64,000 nt of DNA from Periconia sp. R9002 (Eukaryota; Ascomycota; Dothideomycetes; Pleosporales; Periconiaceae). The stretch is from contig JAMAHW010000013.1 of NCBI GenBank assembly GCA_023627715.1, forward strand, positions 372,001 through 436,000, in the 5' to 3' direction. The notes beneath the pieces were generated by a model, which was not told the DNA's origin, made no database searches, and saw nothing but the letters and a program-made list of their open reading frames with translations. Shown piece after piece: positions 31,910 to 42,855 of this stretch. Each line of letters begins with the position of its first letter. Positions within the stretch are counted from its first letter, which is position 1. A program made the position numbers and the translations under genes.

Positions 31910-32336
31910 AAGACTTGGATACGTGGTGGGGGCTGCACGACTGGTTATGCTGTGGAGCGAAAGCTTTCAAACTCCGGTGATGAGGTTGAATGCTGTCAAT
32001 GATGAAATCCGGCTAAATAGGTCAATTGATAACGATAGGTTGATTTGGGATGCAAAACAAAATTGAGGGAGGGAAAACCATGCCCTCGGATATGATCAAT
32101 TCTGTCTGTCTTGCCTTTTTGTCGCTCATCACTGTCGAGCGTAGACCATAACAACCCTCACGACCGCTCCTATCGGATTGAATTACCCCGTCAGGTACCC
32201 GTTCATTAGTTCCATCATCATGCGACATGACACCCTTGTCAATGCTTCTTTACTCTTCCGCTGGGTGAATGAGGCTTGGCATTATGCACGTAATTAGTCT
32301 CCAGGGGTGCTTATCAACAAGCTTCCCTATCGGGCT
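31910..32336. other. Convergent intergenic region
   Basis: These 427 bp hold the 3' ends of the small unknown gene and of NUP82. Nothing else seen. Confidence 0.5.
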
Positions 32337-34901
32337 TTACCCACTACCTTCCACAGACGAGTTTGGAACAACAATACCAAAATCTCTCAATCGATTTGCA
32401 GTCGCCTCTAACAAGTCGGCTTGATGTTGCAACATCTTCTGCACCTGTTCGCTCTCCAATTTTCTGGAATGGGACGGTACGTTGATCCGGCTGTTTGTCC
32501 GTCCTCCGTTCATATCGCTGGTCTGTATGGCTTTCTCCACCTCTTTTGCTAACGATGTCTTCGTATTCTTGATATTGTCGAGACGTTGCCATGCAGGACT
32601 CTCAATTCCGTCAACATCATCGGTAAGGGTCTGTTTGGTGGAGTCGAGACTGCTTTCCAGCGTCTGCAGCTCCGCGGTGAAAGCAGACTCTTTCTCGCTG
32701 ATTTGGGGGGTGTTGATGCTGGCAGCTTTTCTCCGAAGAGCTTGATACCGTGCGTTTAGTGCTTCTTGTTTAGCTTTAACTGTTTGTAGGCGCTCCTCCA
32801 TTCTCGCACTGCCCGAAATATCTGAATCTTTTTCGTCATCCCCCGTGACAGCGTCGATTTTGGGCGCTAGTTCAGCAATCCGTAAAATTTGGTCGCGATA
32901 CTCCTCCTCCAGGCGTTGGCAGCGGTTGAACAAATCAGACACTGCATGCTGAAGTCTATCTGTATGTGTAGAGAGGACGCGATGAGCGCTCATGAGAAGT
33001 TCAAGGTTGGCTGGCGACAGCCTGATCTCATCCTTTAAAAAGTTCTTGTGTCTGTTAGGAACATTCAGAGCCGCATAAAGATCAAACGTCTCCCATAGCT
33101 CTTTCCGCGGATTCCACAGTCCACGAGCCTCTGGTAGAGGATAAGCGAGGTCATGGTCAGCAAAGGCTTCACTAGCTGACAGACCATCTTCGGGAGCATC
33201 AAAAATTACTGCTTGTGGTTCATTATCCAGAGTAGTGAGCAAGAGGTAGCCGACGATGCCATCTTCAACGACCACGCAAGACGTGGCCTCCTTCGCGGCA
33301 TCTTTAGGTTGACGGCGAATGCATTGTTCAACTTTGGTGTTCGTTTCAGCGAGTAGGGTTCTGAGACGATAAGCAGTTCCCTCGTGGGTTGGGTTAGACA
33401 GCTCAATCTCAAGCTTTCTGATCCAAGATTCCAGAGATATGTAATATACACCACTGGCGTGGGACACGAAGAACGAGAAATCGGTATGCACGTCCGGTGT
33501 TATGCTCTGCTTGCTAGACGAGGCCGCATCATCAACCATTGTAATCGTCTCTGCAACAATGAGGTTGTGATCAACAGGCTCCAGTGTGCATTCATCCTGT
33601 TTAAATCAGTTATGTGCTTTCATAATGCAATGTAGATGTATACTTACTCCCTCTCGTGGTAGCCATTTGCCTTCAACACCTTTGGCGTCAAGACAAACAT
33701 GTACTTGGCAGGTATCTGTAAGGAGGCAGATTACAGCAGCTGGCAACCCTTCTGCAACCTCTCCATCCTCTCCTCCCTCAGAAAAGGTCTTAAGTGAGTA
33801 AACAACCATGTCGCTGAGTTCGAAATCATCCACATCAGGTCTCATCGTGAAAGGACCTTGAAGCAGGGGTATAGCGGGCACACTTGCTGGCCGAGGAAAA
33901 ACCTTTATTGTATCATCATTGGGTAGTACTTCCTCCAAAGGCTCATGGTAGATGATATCGCTTTTCCAAGAAAGCTGGTTGGCTGCTGTTGCTTTTTCAT
34001 ACGGAGAGGCGTCTTGCTTGTCGGAAATATCGGCGTAATGTATATCAATAGATGAAACCAAAGTCTCCAACAATGTCAAATCGCCCGGTGATTCGGACAA
34101 TTGCCACCTACTAGGAAGAAGCGGGCATAGAGCATAGACCTCCCCTGCGACTGTTGCGATCCATAGCGTCATGGGCGCCCAACCGTGAACTCCCTCTTGA
34201 TCGGGGGAGTCTCCAAAACAGGCTGAGGCGACTTCTAGATCAGCCATGTCCACCGAAAAGCCCTTCGACGCTCCATACTGTGAGGCGCTTAGATCATGTC
34301 CATAATCCTCGGCGGTTGCAAGTTTAACCAAATCAATGGAAAGCGTTGGCTCGCTAAATGATGACCGGTCGGCGCGATTGATTTCCCACAACCGCACTAC
34401 ACCTTCAAGGGTAATTGTCACTAAGCAACGGTCGCGGTAGCCAAGTGGATGCCACAATATGGACGCTATGGGTGATTCTTCCAGCACATGCGCAAGCGGC
34501 CCTACTTGAAATGTTTTGGGCTTGATAGGGCTTTGATCGTCGGTGGTGAGGAGGGAAGAATCCGGAAGGATGACGACATGAACGGTATGCGAGGTGGATA
34601 CGGCAAGGTAATCACCAGCGGGTGAAATAGTGAGACGTTCGATGGGCAGAGGCAACGAGATCGCAAGTTTGCGGTACCTAGGCGCGTCGTCTTCTTTCAA
34701 TTGTGCTAGATCAGCCCAACGAATCTCAAGCCCTACAGCCACAAATATTTCCGAGTCCCGAGTCGCGATAGGCTGTCGTAGTCCGGAGCTCTCATGCTTT
34801 CGTACCAGAGCTTGCGTCTTCGAAGGGGTCGGTTCGAAAAGGTGATAACCAGGATTTGGACGGGATAGCCAAGAGGGAGTGTGACTAAGAACTCGAGGCA
34901 T
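32337..34901 (-). CDS. nup82: Nucleoporin Nup82 (Nup88 homologue)
   Basis: Two exons on the minus strand, 34901-33648 and 33596-32337, giving 837 residues. Nup82 sits on the cytoplasmic face of the nuclear pore, binds Nup159 and Nsp1, and helps dock Dbp5 for mRNA export. The N-terminus (MPRVLSHTPSWLSRPNPGY) is the usual start of the filamentous-fungal protein. The first 450 or so residues form a beta-propeller-like region with short hydrophobic strands and WHPLGYRDRCLVTITLEG. The last 250 residues are predicted coiled coil (heptads in ERLQTVKAKQEALNARYQAL and ESEQVQKMLQHQADLLEATA). The intron has GTAAGT and AACAG ends and keeps phase 0, so the two blocks are one gene. It starts 268 bp from CBP20 on the other strand. 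Confidence 0.88.
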
Positions 34902-35169
34902 GTTGGTCGCTTCAACAGCCCAAAGGATCCACTCGAGTTGTGATTAGGGTGGTCGTTGTTGGATAAAGCAAGAAGGTAACAATTAAGTAAAGGAAGGAAC
35001 GCGCCGCGTCTGCCGGCTAAACTGCGGCGGTCGGAGCTCTCTTGCTGGCGGCTTCACTCCCGCATTTCGTGCCTACCTACCTAGTCTACAACCTCCCCTC
35101 CCCTCGACTCTTGTTAAAAACACTACTTCCTGCACTTTACATATTGTGCTGAATCTGCACTTCTTCAAA
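34902..35169. promoter_or_regulatory. Divergent promoter, NUP82 and CBP20
   Basis: Only 268 bp separate the two start codons, so both promoters must share it. Both products act on capped mRNA at the nuclear export step. Confidence 0.6.
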
Positions 35170-35824
35170 ATGCCTGCGTCTAGGAGAAATACAGTTGAGC
35201 GGCTTGACAAGCCAAGTTCATACGCGACAAGCAAGGTATAACACCCACATTTTCGATCAGAACTGCGCTGATACCTTAATAGAATCGTCGAAGGAACAAT
35301 CGCCGCGATGAGGATCCTCGGCGTGATCCTACGCCCGAATTCGAGGATAAGCTGAAAGATGCGACCACACTCTATGTGGGAAATCTCTCTTTCTATACCA
35401 CCGAGGAGCAAATCCATGAGCTATTTTCAAAGTAAGCATCGTAAAATAACACTGAGGTCTCAATCTAACTTGTGAATAGATGCGGCGAGATCAAACGACT
35501 AGTTATGGGGCTCGATCGATTTCAGAAAACACCATGCGGGTTTTGTTTTGTCGAATACTACACTCACCAGGATGCCCTCGACTGTATGAAGTACATTGGC
35601 GGCACTAAGCTCGACGAGCGGGTTATTCGCACCGATCTTGATGAGGGTTTCGCCGAGGGTCGGCAGTATGGGTACGCTCGTCACACAATGGGAATTTCTA
35701 CATCAGCTAACAATAGTGCAGACGCGGCAAATCAGGAGGTCAGGTACGCGATGAATATCGAAACGAATTCGATCCAGGACGAGGAGGCTACGGTCGAGCC
35801 TATGCCGACGAATATGACGACTAA
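35170..35824 (+). CDS. Nuclear cap-binding protein subunit 2 (CBP20)
   Basis: Four exons, 35170-35235, 35283-35431, 35480-35671 and 35722-35824, giving 169 residues. CBP20 binds the m7G cap of new transcripts together with CBP80 and promotes splicing, export and 3' processing. One RRM is seen: RNP2 as [14 protein letters not shown]1 as [12 protein letters not shown], preceded by an N-terminal Tyr in KPSSYATSK of the cap-stacking type. The C-terminal tail is RG- and Tyr-rich ([23 protein letters not shown]), as in the family. The first intron has a clear CTGAT branch site. Retaining the third intron would change the tail and add over 40 residues; the spliced form matches the family. Confidence 0.92.
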
Positions 35825-36034
35825 AATCGAGCACCGGCAATATTCGAGAATAAATGATACCAGGTCTGTATGGAGTTTGGCGTTCGCGCAGGAAAACAAA
35901 TGGGCAAAAGTCTCCATTAGACGTCATTATGTGATAGTACGCTGAGAGCGATCTCTAGATTTGTTTTCTAATCAGTACAATTCTTTTACAAAGCGCATTT
36001 ATTTCTCCTTCATCAATCCCAACACTACATGGTT

Positions 36035-36951
36035 TCATGAGACGGGCGGTATAGTGCGATCAGCAAGCTCAAACTCCTGCCTTCGCTGAACAGCCTTTAG
36101 TATCTCCTCCAGCCACCACACGTGTATGCGTGGATCGGCTGTTAGTTCAGGGTGGAAGCTGCACCCAAAAACGTTGCCTTGACGCACAGCAATGATGTCC
36201 TCGTTGCCTGCATGTTCGTGCTCTTGATTTTGTTGGAGATTGGGATTTTGCGTGGATAGTTTGGCCATAACCTCGACTCTTGCTTGCAGTTCTTCTTTCG
36301 CCAAGTCATCCACTGGTGTCTTTGCTGGAGCGACGACCGTGGCAGCCTGCTCTGCCTCCTCTTCTTGGACTCCTTCCTTGTGAGGGAGAATTTTCTCCAC
36401 GACGGGTGCTCGAATGAAAACGCAACGGAACGGTTCACTCGAATCCTTGTCGACCGCATCTCCGAGGAAAGGGAGGTTTAGATTTGTCTGGAAACTCTCC
36501 ACTTGTCGACCAAAATGGTTGCGGTTCACGCGCACGTCAAGACCTCCGATCAGATCTTGACCGCCTTTCTTCGTTTTGTTTGCAGACTCAGCAAGCAGTA
36601 TGAGGCCCGCGCATGTTCCCCAGGTTGGTTTGCGAAGAACCCTATCGAACATTAGTACAGAAGCAAGGACTGGCAAAAATATTCTTACTTGACAAACTCT
36701 CTTAACGGCTCTAATAAACCAGAACGAGCTGCGACAAGAGACATGGCTGTGCTCTCACCACCGGGGATAATCAATCCATCGCATTTCGCCAATTCCTGTT
36801 GCGTTCTAACCTCAATGAAACCCCACTTGACATCTACTGCTTTCCGCTTCTTAAGGCTGTCGGCCGCTAAGCGCAGCAATTGCACATGTTCGCTGAAGGC
36901 ACCTTGTAGTGCAAGCACGCCAACGGTGACATCCGGGAGCGTGATTGTCAT
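36035..36951 (-). CDS. pdx2: PLP synthase glutaminase subunit (Pdx2/PdxT/Sno type)
   Basis: Two exons on the minus strand, 36951-36689 and 36641-36035, giving 289 residues. It is the class I glutaminase that feeds ammonia to Pdx1 for pyridoxal phosphate synthesis. Seen: VGVLALQGAFSEH at the start, the oxyanion-side LIIPGGESTAM, the nucleophile Cys in TWGTCAGLILLA, and the His/Glu pair in GCSFHPELTAD. All catalytic residues are present. The protein is longer than bacterial PdxT (about 190-200) because of a charged, Gln-rich insert of about 55 residues (PHKEGVQEEEAEQ to NQEHEHAGN) before the last strand. It shares a 163-bp divergent promoter with the PPTase gene. Pdx1 is not in the window. Confidence 0.93.
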
Positions 36952-37114
36952 TTTTCAGGTGATATCACGAGTTTAATGCTGCTCGGAGTCCGATGGGGTA
37001 GGTAAGTGGTGGCAACGTTCAAAGAGTGGTAAGCCTCTTATCGATAGCGCAATGGCATATTAACTGTCTTCGTTCCGTACGCTCCCGTCAATAGCCACTC
37101 CACACCCTAGCAAA
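36952..37114. promoter_or_regulatory. Divergent promoter, PDX2 and PPTase
   Basis: 163 bp separate the two start codons. A TATCGATA octamer lies at 37039-37046, 69-88 bp from each ATG. Confidence 0.55.
37039..37046. promoter_or_regulatory. TATCGATA octamer
   Basis: Palindromic 8-mer in the shared PDX2/PPTase promoter; the same 8-mer lies just upstream of two other genes in the window. Confidence 0.4.
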
Positions 37115-38207
37115 ATGGCAACATCAGAGGAACCGGTGCAATTCACTAGCTGGTTGATTGATACCCGTACGCTATGGCCTGGTGAAAAGATCGCAGACTC
37201 GGTGCGCAGTGCCACTCTGTAGGAGTCTGTGCCAAGCTGACAGTTATCTTCAGGCTGCAGATGCTCTCGCTCTAATCTCAGAGGAAGAGCGTCAGGCATG
37301 TATACGGAAGTTCCGTATCGCCGATGCAAAGATGTCGCTGGCGTCCGCGCTACTCAAACGTCTTTTTGTTGCCAAAACCCTCGGGACACCATGGCATTCC
37401 ATTCGATTTGGCCGTAAGCGCGACCCCAAGCACGGAAAGCCCTGCGCAGAGCTACCAGATGGTACACGCCTACCAGTAGAATTCAACGTCTCGCATCAGG
37501 CTGGTCTCGTTGCGCTCGTTGGATGCAAGACGCAATCTCCACCAGCCGGCAATGAAGGAGAGATCGAGGTAGGGGTGGACATTGTTTGCGTCAACGAAAG
37601 GAATGATTACAGACTTGTGGATGAGGAAGGTTTCGACGGTTGGGTGGACGTTTACCAGGAGATCTTCAACGACGAGGAGAGCTGGGACATGAAATACAAC
37701 GTCGATCCTTTTAAGCTGCTTGACGGCACCATTGTGACTGCTGATATGCTAGGCCGCCACGACCGGTGTTGCGTCCGCAACAGAGAACTAGTCGCCACGC
37801 TGCCTTCTGGTGAGCAACGCAAGTTCTCAAGCGACTTGCTCATAGATGCAAAGTTACGCCGATTCTACACGCACTGGTGCTTCAAGGAAGCTTACATCAA
37901 AATGGATGGCGAGGCTTTGTTGGCCAAGTGGATTCGAGAGCTTGAATTCAAAAACGTGAGAGCTCCAACAGCTGGAACCGTGGCAAGGTGCAGCACTCAT
38001 GGTAGTTGGGGCGAAAGAGTAGATAGTACCGAAGTATGGCTTAAGAGAAGGAAACTGGATGACGTGAAAATGGAGATTAGAGCTTTCGAGGAAAACTATA
38101 TGATAGGTGTCGCCGTGAAGCCAGCAAATCTGCTACCCGAGATTCTCACGAATTTCAAGGCATTACACCTGGAGAATGACGTGATGGACTTTGCTAGATC
38201 CGCTTGA
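37115..38207 (+). CDS. Sfp-type 4'-phosphopantetheinyl transferase
   Basis: Two exons, 37115-37201 and 37254-38207, giving 346 residues. The enzyme moves phosphopantetheine from CoA to the carrier domains of polyketide synthases, NRPSs and alpha-aminoadipate reductase (NpgA/PptA/Lys5 class). Seen: KRLFVAKTLG and W-H-S-I-R-F in the N-terminal half, the substrate-positioning FNVSHQAGLVAL, the metal-binding VGVDIVCVNER, and the second signature WCFKEAYIKMDGEAL. Length suits fungal Sfp-type enzymes. The first intron has a GTGCGC donor and CTTCAG acceptor and keeps phase 0 between KIADS and AADALALI. No PKS or NRPS gene lies nearby, so it is a stand-alone activator. Confidence 0.93.
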
Positions 38208-38313
38208 AGAGAGCGGGGGGACATGATCAACACCCACCGCTCTTTGATGGCCCATAATCATTTCAACAATGATATCTCTGTCGGGCCAGTTTCCATCTAT
38301 CTACCGAGCATAA

Positions 38314-39363
38314 CTAGATAGTTCCCCATCTTTTGGCGAAATGATCGTTACCAGGGTCTGTGTTTCTGTCGTACTCACTCTGGTCGGCCAATAGAGTCGC
38401 CAGCTCTTCCCCATATACTTCTCCAACCCAAGCGTAAATGAGATCAATGCCTGCCGATATCCCAGAAGATGTCCATATGTTGCCATCTACAACCCACCGA
38501 GCTTGAGGCACCCACTGCACGGCCGTATTCTGCTCTTTGACCTACTCGCAGTTAGCTTGACGACATGTCAAAGTACTTTGAGCACAGTACGTACCCATGA
38601 GAAAGCCTTTTTGTTCGATGTGGCCTTGCGTTGGTCTAACACGCCTGTCTTCGCCAGTATGGCGCTAGAATAGTTTATAAAATCAGCGGTGCCCTATCTG
38701 GAAAACGTTTCGAATATCCAAAGGTGGAGAGGGGGAGAGAGTGTGTGCATAAAACACGTACCTTCCGGTACAAACGGTCAACATGTACTTCAATCGAGGA
38801 TAGTAACCCTTCACAAAATCAACCACACCCTCAAGATTCTCTTCGCTTCGTGATCCAAAACCGCCTGGGAGAAGCAGCACCTCTGAGAGAACTTAATCAG
38901 CAGAGCTTCCATTATAATCCTCTAGTCGAGTATGATGCAATCTCGCAACACTTCTCTAAAGTACTAAACCCAACGGAGGAAGAAATCACTAACCGATATC
39001 ATCGGGAGCCGTAGCAAAAGTATGCGTCGGCACAATCTTCTCGCCAAAATCGGATTTCTTGTTATCTTGCAACGCATGCTGCGTAGAGACGGGATCGAGG
39101 GTCGCAGCTAAGACGGAAAGTTTAAGCTGGTGCTCGGTAGCGAGGAGATTGAGGACATCGAGGGGTCCGCAGAGGTCGACTGAATTCGCAGTTTGAGAAG
39201 AAAAGTTAGTTTCATTCAAGTGACGATGCATCGGTGGTTTGTTGGAGTAATAGATTATCATGATTCTTGATATGGCTTTATATTGGTGATAGATGTACGT
39301 ACGGAGTTGGAAACCCGGGAAAAGGATGACTCCAATATGTTTGGGCAGTTGTTGAGCTGACAT
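38314..39363 (-). CDS. DJ-1/PfpI family protein
   Basis: Five exons on the minus strand, 39363-39303, 39179-38994, 38882-38762, 38664-38595 and 38541-38314, giving 221 residues in frame. It is a class I glutaminase-like alpha/beta fold. Seen: HIGVILFPGFQLLDLCGPLDV at the start (splice joins the last two Leu), TFATAPDD, EVLLLPGGFGSR, and the nucleophile-elbow Cys in MLTVCTGSAILAKTG followed by VLDQRKAT and later VDGNIWTSSGISAGIDL. These match the fungal isonitrile-hydratase-like branch. Substrate unknown; roles from glyoxalase activity to stress response are known in the superfamily. Five small introns in 1 kb are unusual for the region but every junction has GT..AG ends. Confidence 0.88.
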
Positions 39364-40000
39364 CGTGGATTCTCTTTCTAGCCGATGAGGAGATGGAAAT
39401 ATATTGTCCTTCAAGTTCCGAAATTAAAAGATTGGGAGAGACTGTCAGCTCCTTTTCCCCATCCAACTGCTGGCGACTTTATAGTCACAGATCTGGATCA
39501 GACATGGAAAGACATGGGGTCCAACAACGACCTCGGAGCGAATGAATGCCGCTAAACCAGGAATGACACCGCTCCAATCCAACCTCTTCCCCGCGGGGGG
39601 CTCCCCCACAGCTTCTTGGTAATCAAACGTCTATGTAGCCCCGCGGTCGTGGGGATATGTATTAATCAGCGTGGGAATGGACGTGACTGTTTCTGGTGCA
39701 CCTTGCGAAGATGGTATGCTATTTAGATGCCTACTTGCTCGATGATTGTTTTAAGCACAAGGCCAAGAGAGGCATCAGGGGCGTCAATCCAAAAAGTCGA
39801 AGGTTTAGTCCACGGCCGAGAAGTTGTTGTCAATGGCATTTCCATGTCAGCTTGGTGCTTCGGAGATTGGAAATTAAATCACGGGTTGAATGTGTATGGA
39901 ACATAATGATACCAGTTCAATAGGAAATACTCTATGATAATCTTGATGCGAATTGCTTATTTTGAGGAGAACAGAAACATATGTCTATCCGTAGTATATT
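39364..40000. other. Intergenic region, DJ-1 gene to FAD oxidoreductase
   Basis: These 637 bp hold the DJ-1 promoter and the 3' flank of the oxidoreductase. No feature seen. Confidence 0.5.
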
Positions 40001-41665
40001 CTAAACTATCACGGTATCCTTCTGACGCTCTATAACAGGAAGGGATCTAGCCTTTGTAATCCTTTCGTCGGTAATCAGATAACTCGCTGGCAGTTCGGCC
40101 TTTTCCACCATTTCGGTTTGTATCTTCTGCACATCTTGCCCCTCGAGATGTCCCAGGACTAATTTCGCGATAGCCCTCCCGCAAAGTGTTCCGTTTGGCA
40201 TTCCATGACCAGTGTATCCTCCGGATAACCATAGTCCCTCCTCATTCGGGATCTTTCCAACCCATGGGCGATCATCTCTCGAATAGCCCTGGATACCTGT
40301 CCATTCCTTTGCAGCTTTCAGTTCCTTAAGACCTTCCGTTGAACCGTCCAGTTCTAACACTGTGAGCAGCCCACGACGTAGATAAGCCGCGATTTTCTCA
40401 TCCAGTACCGTGTCGTCGCTAACTCCTATCGTGGGATAATCGCCATCTCCGCGGCCGCCACCGAACATGAGATGGCCCGCGGGGTTGGGGACACCTGAGT
40501 ACGGCCGCTGGACGAGGTAATCTTCATTCCACCCCGGCATGCCTGGGGCACCCAGCATACCATGCGAATCGGGAAGGATGGTGGAGCCTTCTGGCGGAAA
40601 CAATGCACTCATTTGCCCTCGAACAGGCACAATGAGATCTGCAAACTGGGGGAGCAGGGCAGAAGTATAGCCATTGGTTGCGAGGATAACCGTTGGGGCA
40701 ACAATTGTGCCGCGTGATGTATGGACTGCATGTTTTCCGTCTTGAGACGTTATCTCCGTCACTGGCGTTTTGGTTTGCAGGTTGATCTTCCCTCCCTTCA
40801 CCAACTTCTCGAGTATGAAAGTAACGAGCTTATAAGGCCATAAGCTCGCTGCACCCTGCGTCAATGTGGCGCCCAGTGCAGCCGGGTCGACGCGGTGCTT
40901 CTTCAATTCATCCTTGTCCTTGATCAAGGTGACAAGCTTGCCTAGTTCTGGGGCCACTGATTTCAGGAGCGCAACTGCATCCTCAACTTCTTTCATCGTT
41001 TCCTCGGTCCAGAAGCTGTGGCAGGCAGATACAGTGCGCCATTCGCAAGGGATGGAGTTGGTTTCGATATAGGATTTAACGGCAGCCACATTCTTGACTT
41101 CGAAATCGGCTACCTCAGGTCCACGGGTGAATAGAAGCGGTTGGCAATGTCCACCATTCTGGTGAATACGTCAGTGAGATGTCTAGCTTGAAACCTGTGG
41201 ATCTGGATTGTAACCGTGGATCGCGAAGGAATAGAAAGGGATGTGATTTTTTGATCTGAGGTCCAAAGATGGTTCTCATGGCAAGCAAAATACAAAACCT
41301 ACCCTTCCTCTATAACGCATACACAAAGTCAGCTGGGTTTAATGATGAAAGTTTGGTGGGGAATGCGAGTCTCAGAACAAAAGCGGTGGATAAATGTTGG
41401 CCAAACCACAGGGTATCACTCACGTTGCGCCCCAACACGCTTCCCTTGCTTCTAGCATAACAATCTTAAGTCCATCAGCTCTCCCATCTTCGATGAGATA
41501 TCTCGCAGTGCTGGCGCCTGTAATACCGCTTCCAACTATCACGATATCAGCATGCTCGGGTAGCTCCTCGGTGGTCCGATGACCCAGGAGAAACTCATTT
41601 GGCTCTGTGTGCCAGAAGGAATCGGTTGATGTTGGTGTGGGCAAAGAGGACTTCGTGTACTTCAT
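40001..41665 (-). CDS. FAD-dependent oxidoreductase (DAO/DadA family) with a 7-nt micro-exon
   Basis: Three exons on the minus strand, 41665-41424, 41303-41309 (7 nt) and 41158-40001, giving 468 residues. The FAD-binding loop is complete: DIVIVGSGITGASTARYL, then EAREACWGATGRNGGHCQP, which is the usual second FAD contact of DAO proteins. Later come GTIVAPTVILATNGYTSAL, EWTGIQGYSRDDRPWVGKIP and GLWLSGGYTGHGMPN, the C-terminal FAD motif. The substrate is probably an amine or amino acid but the sequence does not fix it. The middle exon AGGAAGG is needed to restore T-G-R between WGA and NGGH; it has a TATAG acceptor and a GTAGGT donor, and both flanking introns carry CTGAC branch sites. The promoter has a TATCGATA palindrome about 92 bp upstream. 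Confidence 0.9.
41303..41309 (-). other. 7-nucleotide coding micro-exon (AGGAAGG)
   Basis: Between a 114-bp and a 144-bp intron. Joining AC, AGGAAGG and AATGGTGGA yields the codons for T-G-R-N-G-G and keeps the total length divisible by three. Without it the frame is lost after WGA. Confidence 0.85.
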
Positions 41666-42855
41666 TGTGAATCGAATGTTTGGATTATAGTATGTGGTGT
41701 TATCAATAGTGGGGGAGAATGAGCAAAGGCGGGGTCGAGTTAAGTATCCAACGGCCTATCGATAGGGTTGGACGAAGGATACCACAAGCCTGGGAAGATA
41801 TACCTTTCTTTGGCATAACCACAATTGTGTTGGGAATATGACCGGTGGCCGGTATTGATAAGAGATTTCGGAATAGTGTTGCGCATCCTGCGCTTTGAAA
41901 TAGAACCATAGGCATTCCGATCGTGGAAACAGTGTCACTCAAATCAAGGCCTTGGGCATCACACAGCGTTGAAATATTCCGAAGAACTGCTACGCTGTGA
42001 TCAAAGGATGCATAGTGGAGCCAACCAACACTTCCTGTGGGGAGTGGCGATGCTTGGTCACGATGCCTGGTCAGAAAGCATATTTCGTACATTACCGGTC
42101 TTGGTTGGGCTTGGAGCAGGGCATCAATCGCACTTTCTACTTCGATATACCACTAAACAGCCTCTTAACGTACCTTCTGCAGGCCTTTAACACTCGCTCC
42201 AGTTTTTGATTCGTGTCAACAGCCAGTCTTACCATTGTAGGATGCGTCAAACCCCATAAGTGGGTAACAAAAAGAAGTCACCACACTAAGATTACTAAGG
42301 GGGCAGTGCACCACGTTCAACTGCTCGGAATAAAACGTGTTCTACTGTCTCATTCCTCCTCTATTTTTTCTGATTCCTGAAGGACTGGGCCTCATCCGTG
42401 TTCTGTCTCTCTGTTTGAGACGTTGTGTGATGACGTCTACGCCGAATCCTCCGGGATAGATCCCCATGCCGGCATCCACGCCGGAATCGGATCGAATCAG
42501 TATCGTTGCTGCACTTACAGAGTTACAAGGGTAAAGGTGAAGTGTATTATTATTCTGCTGTCTGTTCTCAACAATTGCTAATGTACAACGATAGGAGGTG
42601 ACAGCTGCATGAGACTTCGTAACATCGTCATTAAAGAAAGACAAGAGATGGAAAACCGCCTGCTCCGTGCATCAAACATTTTGTTCGCACCAGCGACCAA
42701 GTAAAACATTCTCGACTCGAGACAAAAGGGCGCGGAGCTTTTAGAGACAATATCCGAACGAAGGTAGGAAGGGGGCCACCGGACATCTCTGAGAAATGTG
42801 ATGGCTTCCTGCACCTATCTGGCCCCCAATGGTCGCATGCTGGCTAACGTGGTCG
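41666..42855. other. Intergenic region upstream of FAD oxidoreductase
   Basis: This 1.2 kb lies between the oxidoreductase promoter and the 3' end of the next gene. It contains CCTATCGATAGG at 41755-41766. Small open frames have no protein character. Confidence 0.5.
41755..41766. promoter_or_regulatory. Palindrome CCTATCGATAGG upstream of FAD oxidoreductase
   Basis: A 12-base perfect palindrome around the TATCGATA octamer, about 92 bp before the ATG. Confidence 0.42.

Noticed and set aside
32337..34901. Reading the two minus-strand blocks as two separate genes
   Set aside because: A GTAAGT..AACAG intron of 51 bp joins them in phase, and together they form the beta-propeller plus coiled-coil layout of Nup82.
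36952..38207. PPTase as part of a secondary-metabolite cluster
   Set aside because: No polyketide synthase, NRPS, terpene or tailoring cluster lies nearby; neighbours are housekeeping genes.
40001..41665. FAD oxidoreductase as a frameshifted pseudogene
   Set aside because: The apparent frame loss after WGA is fully explained by two introns and a 7-nt exon with canonical splice sites.
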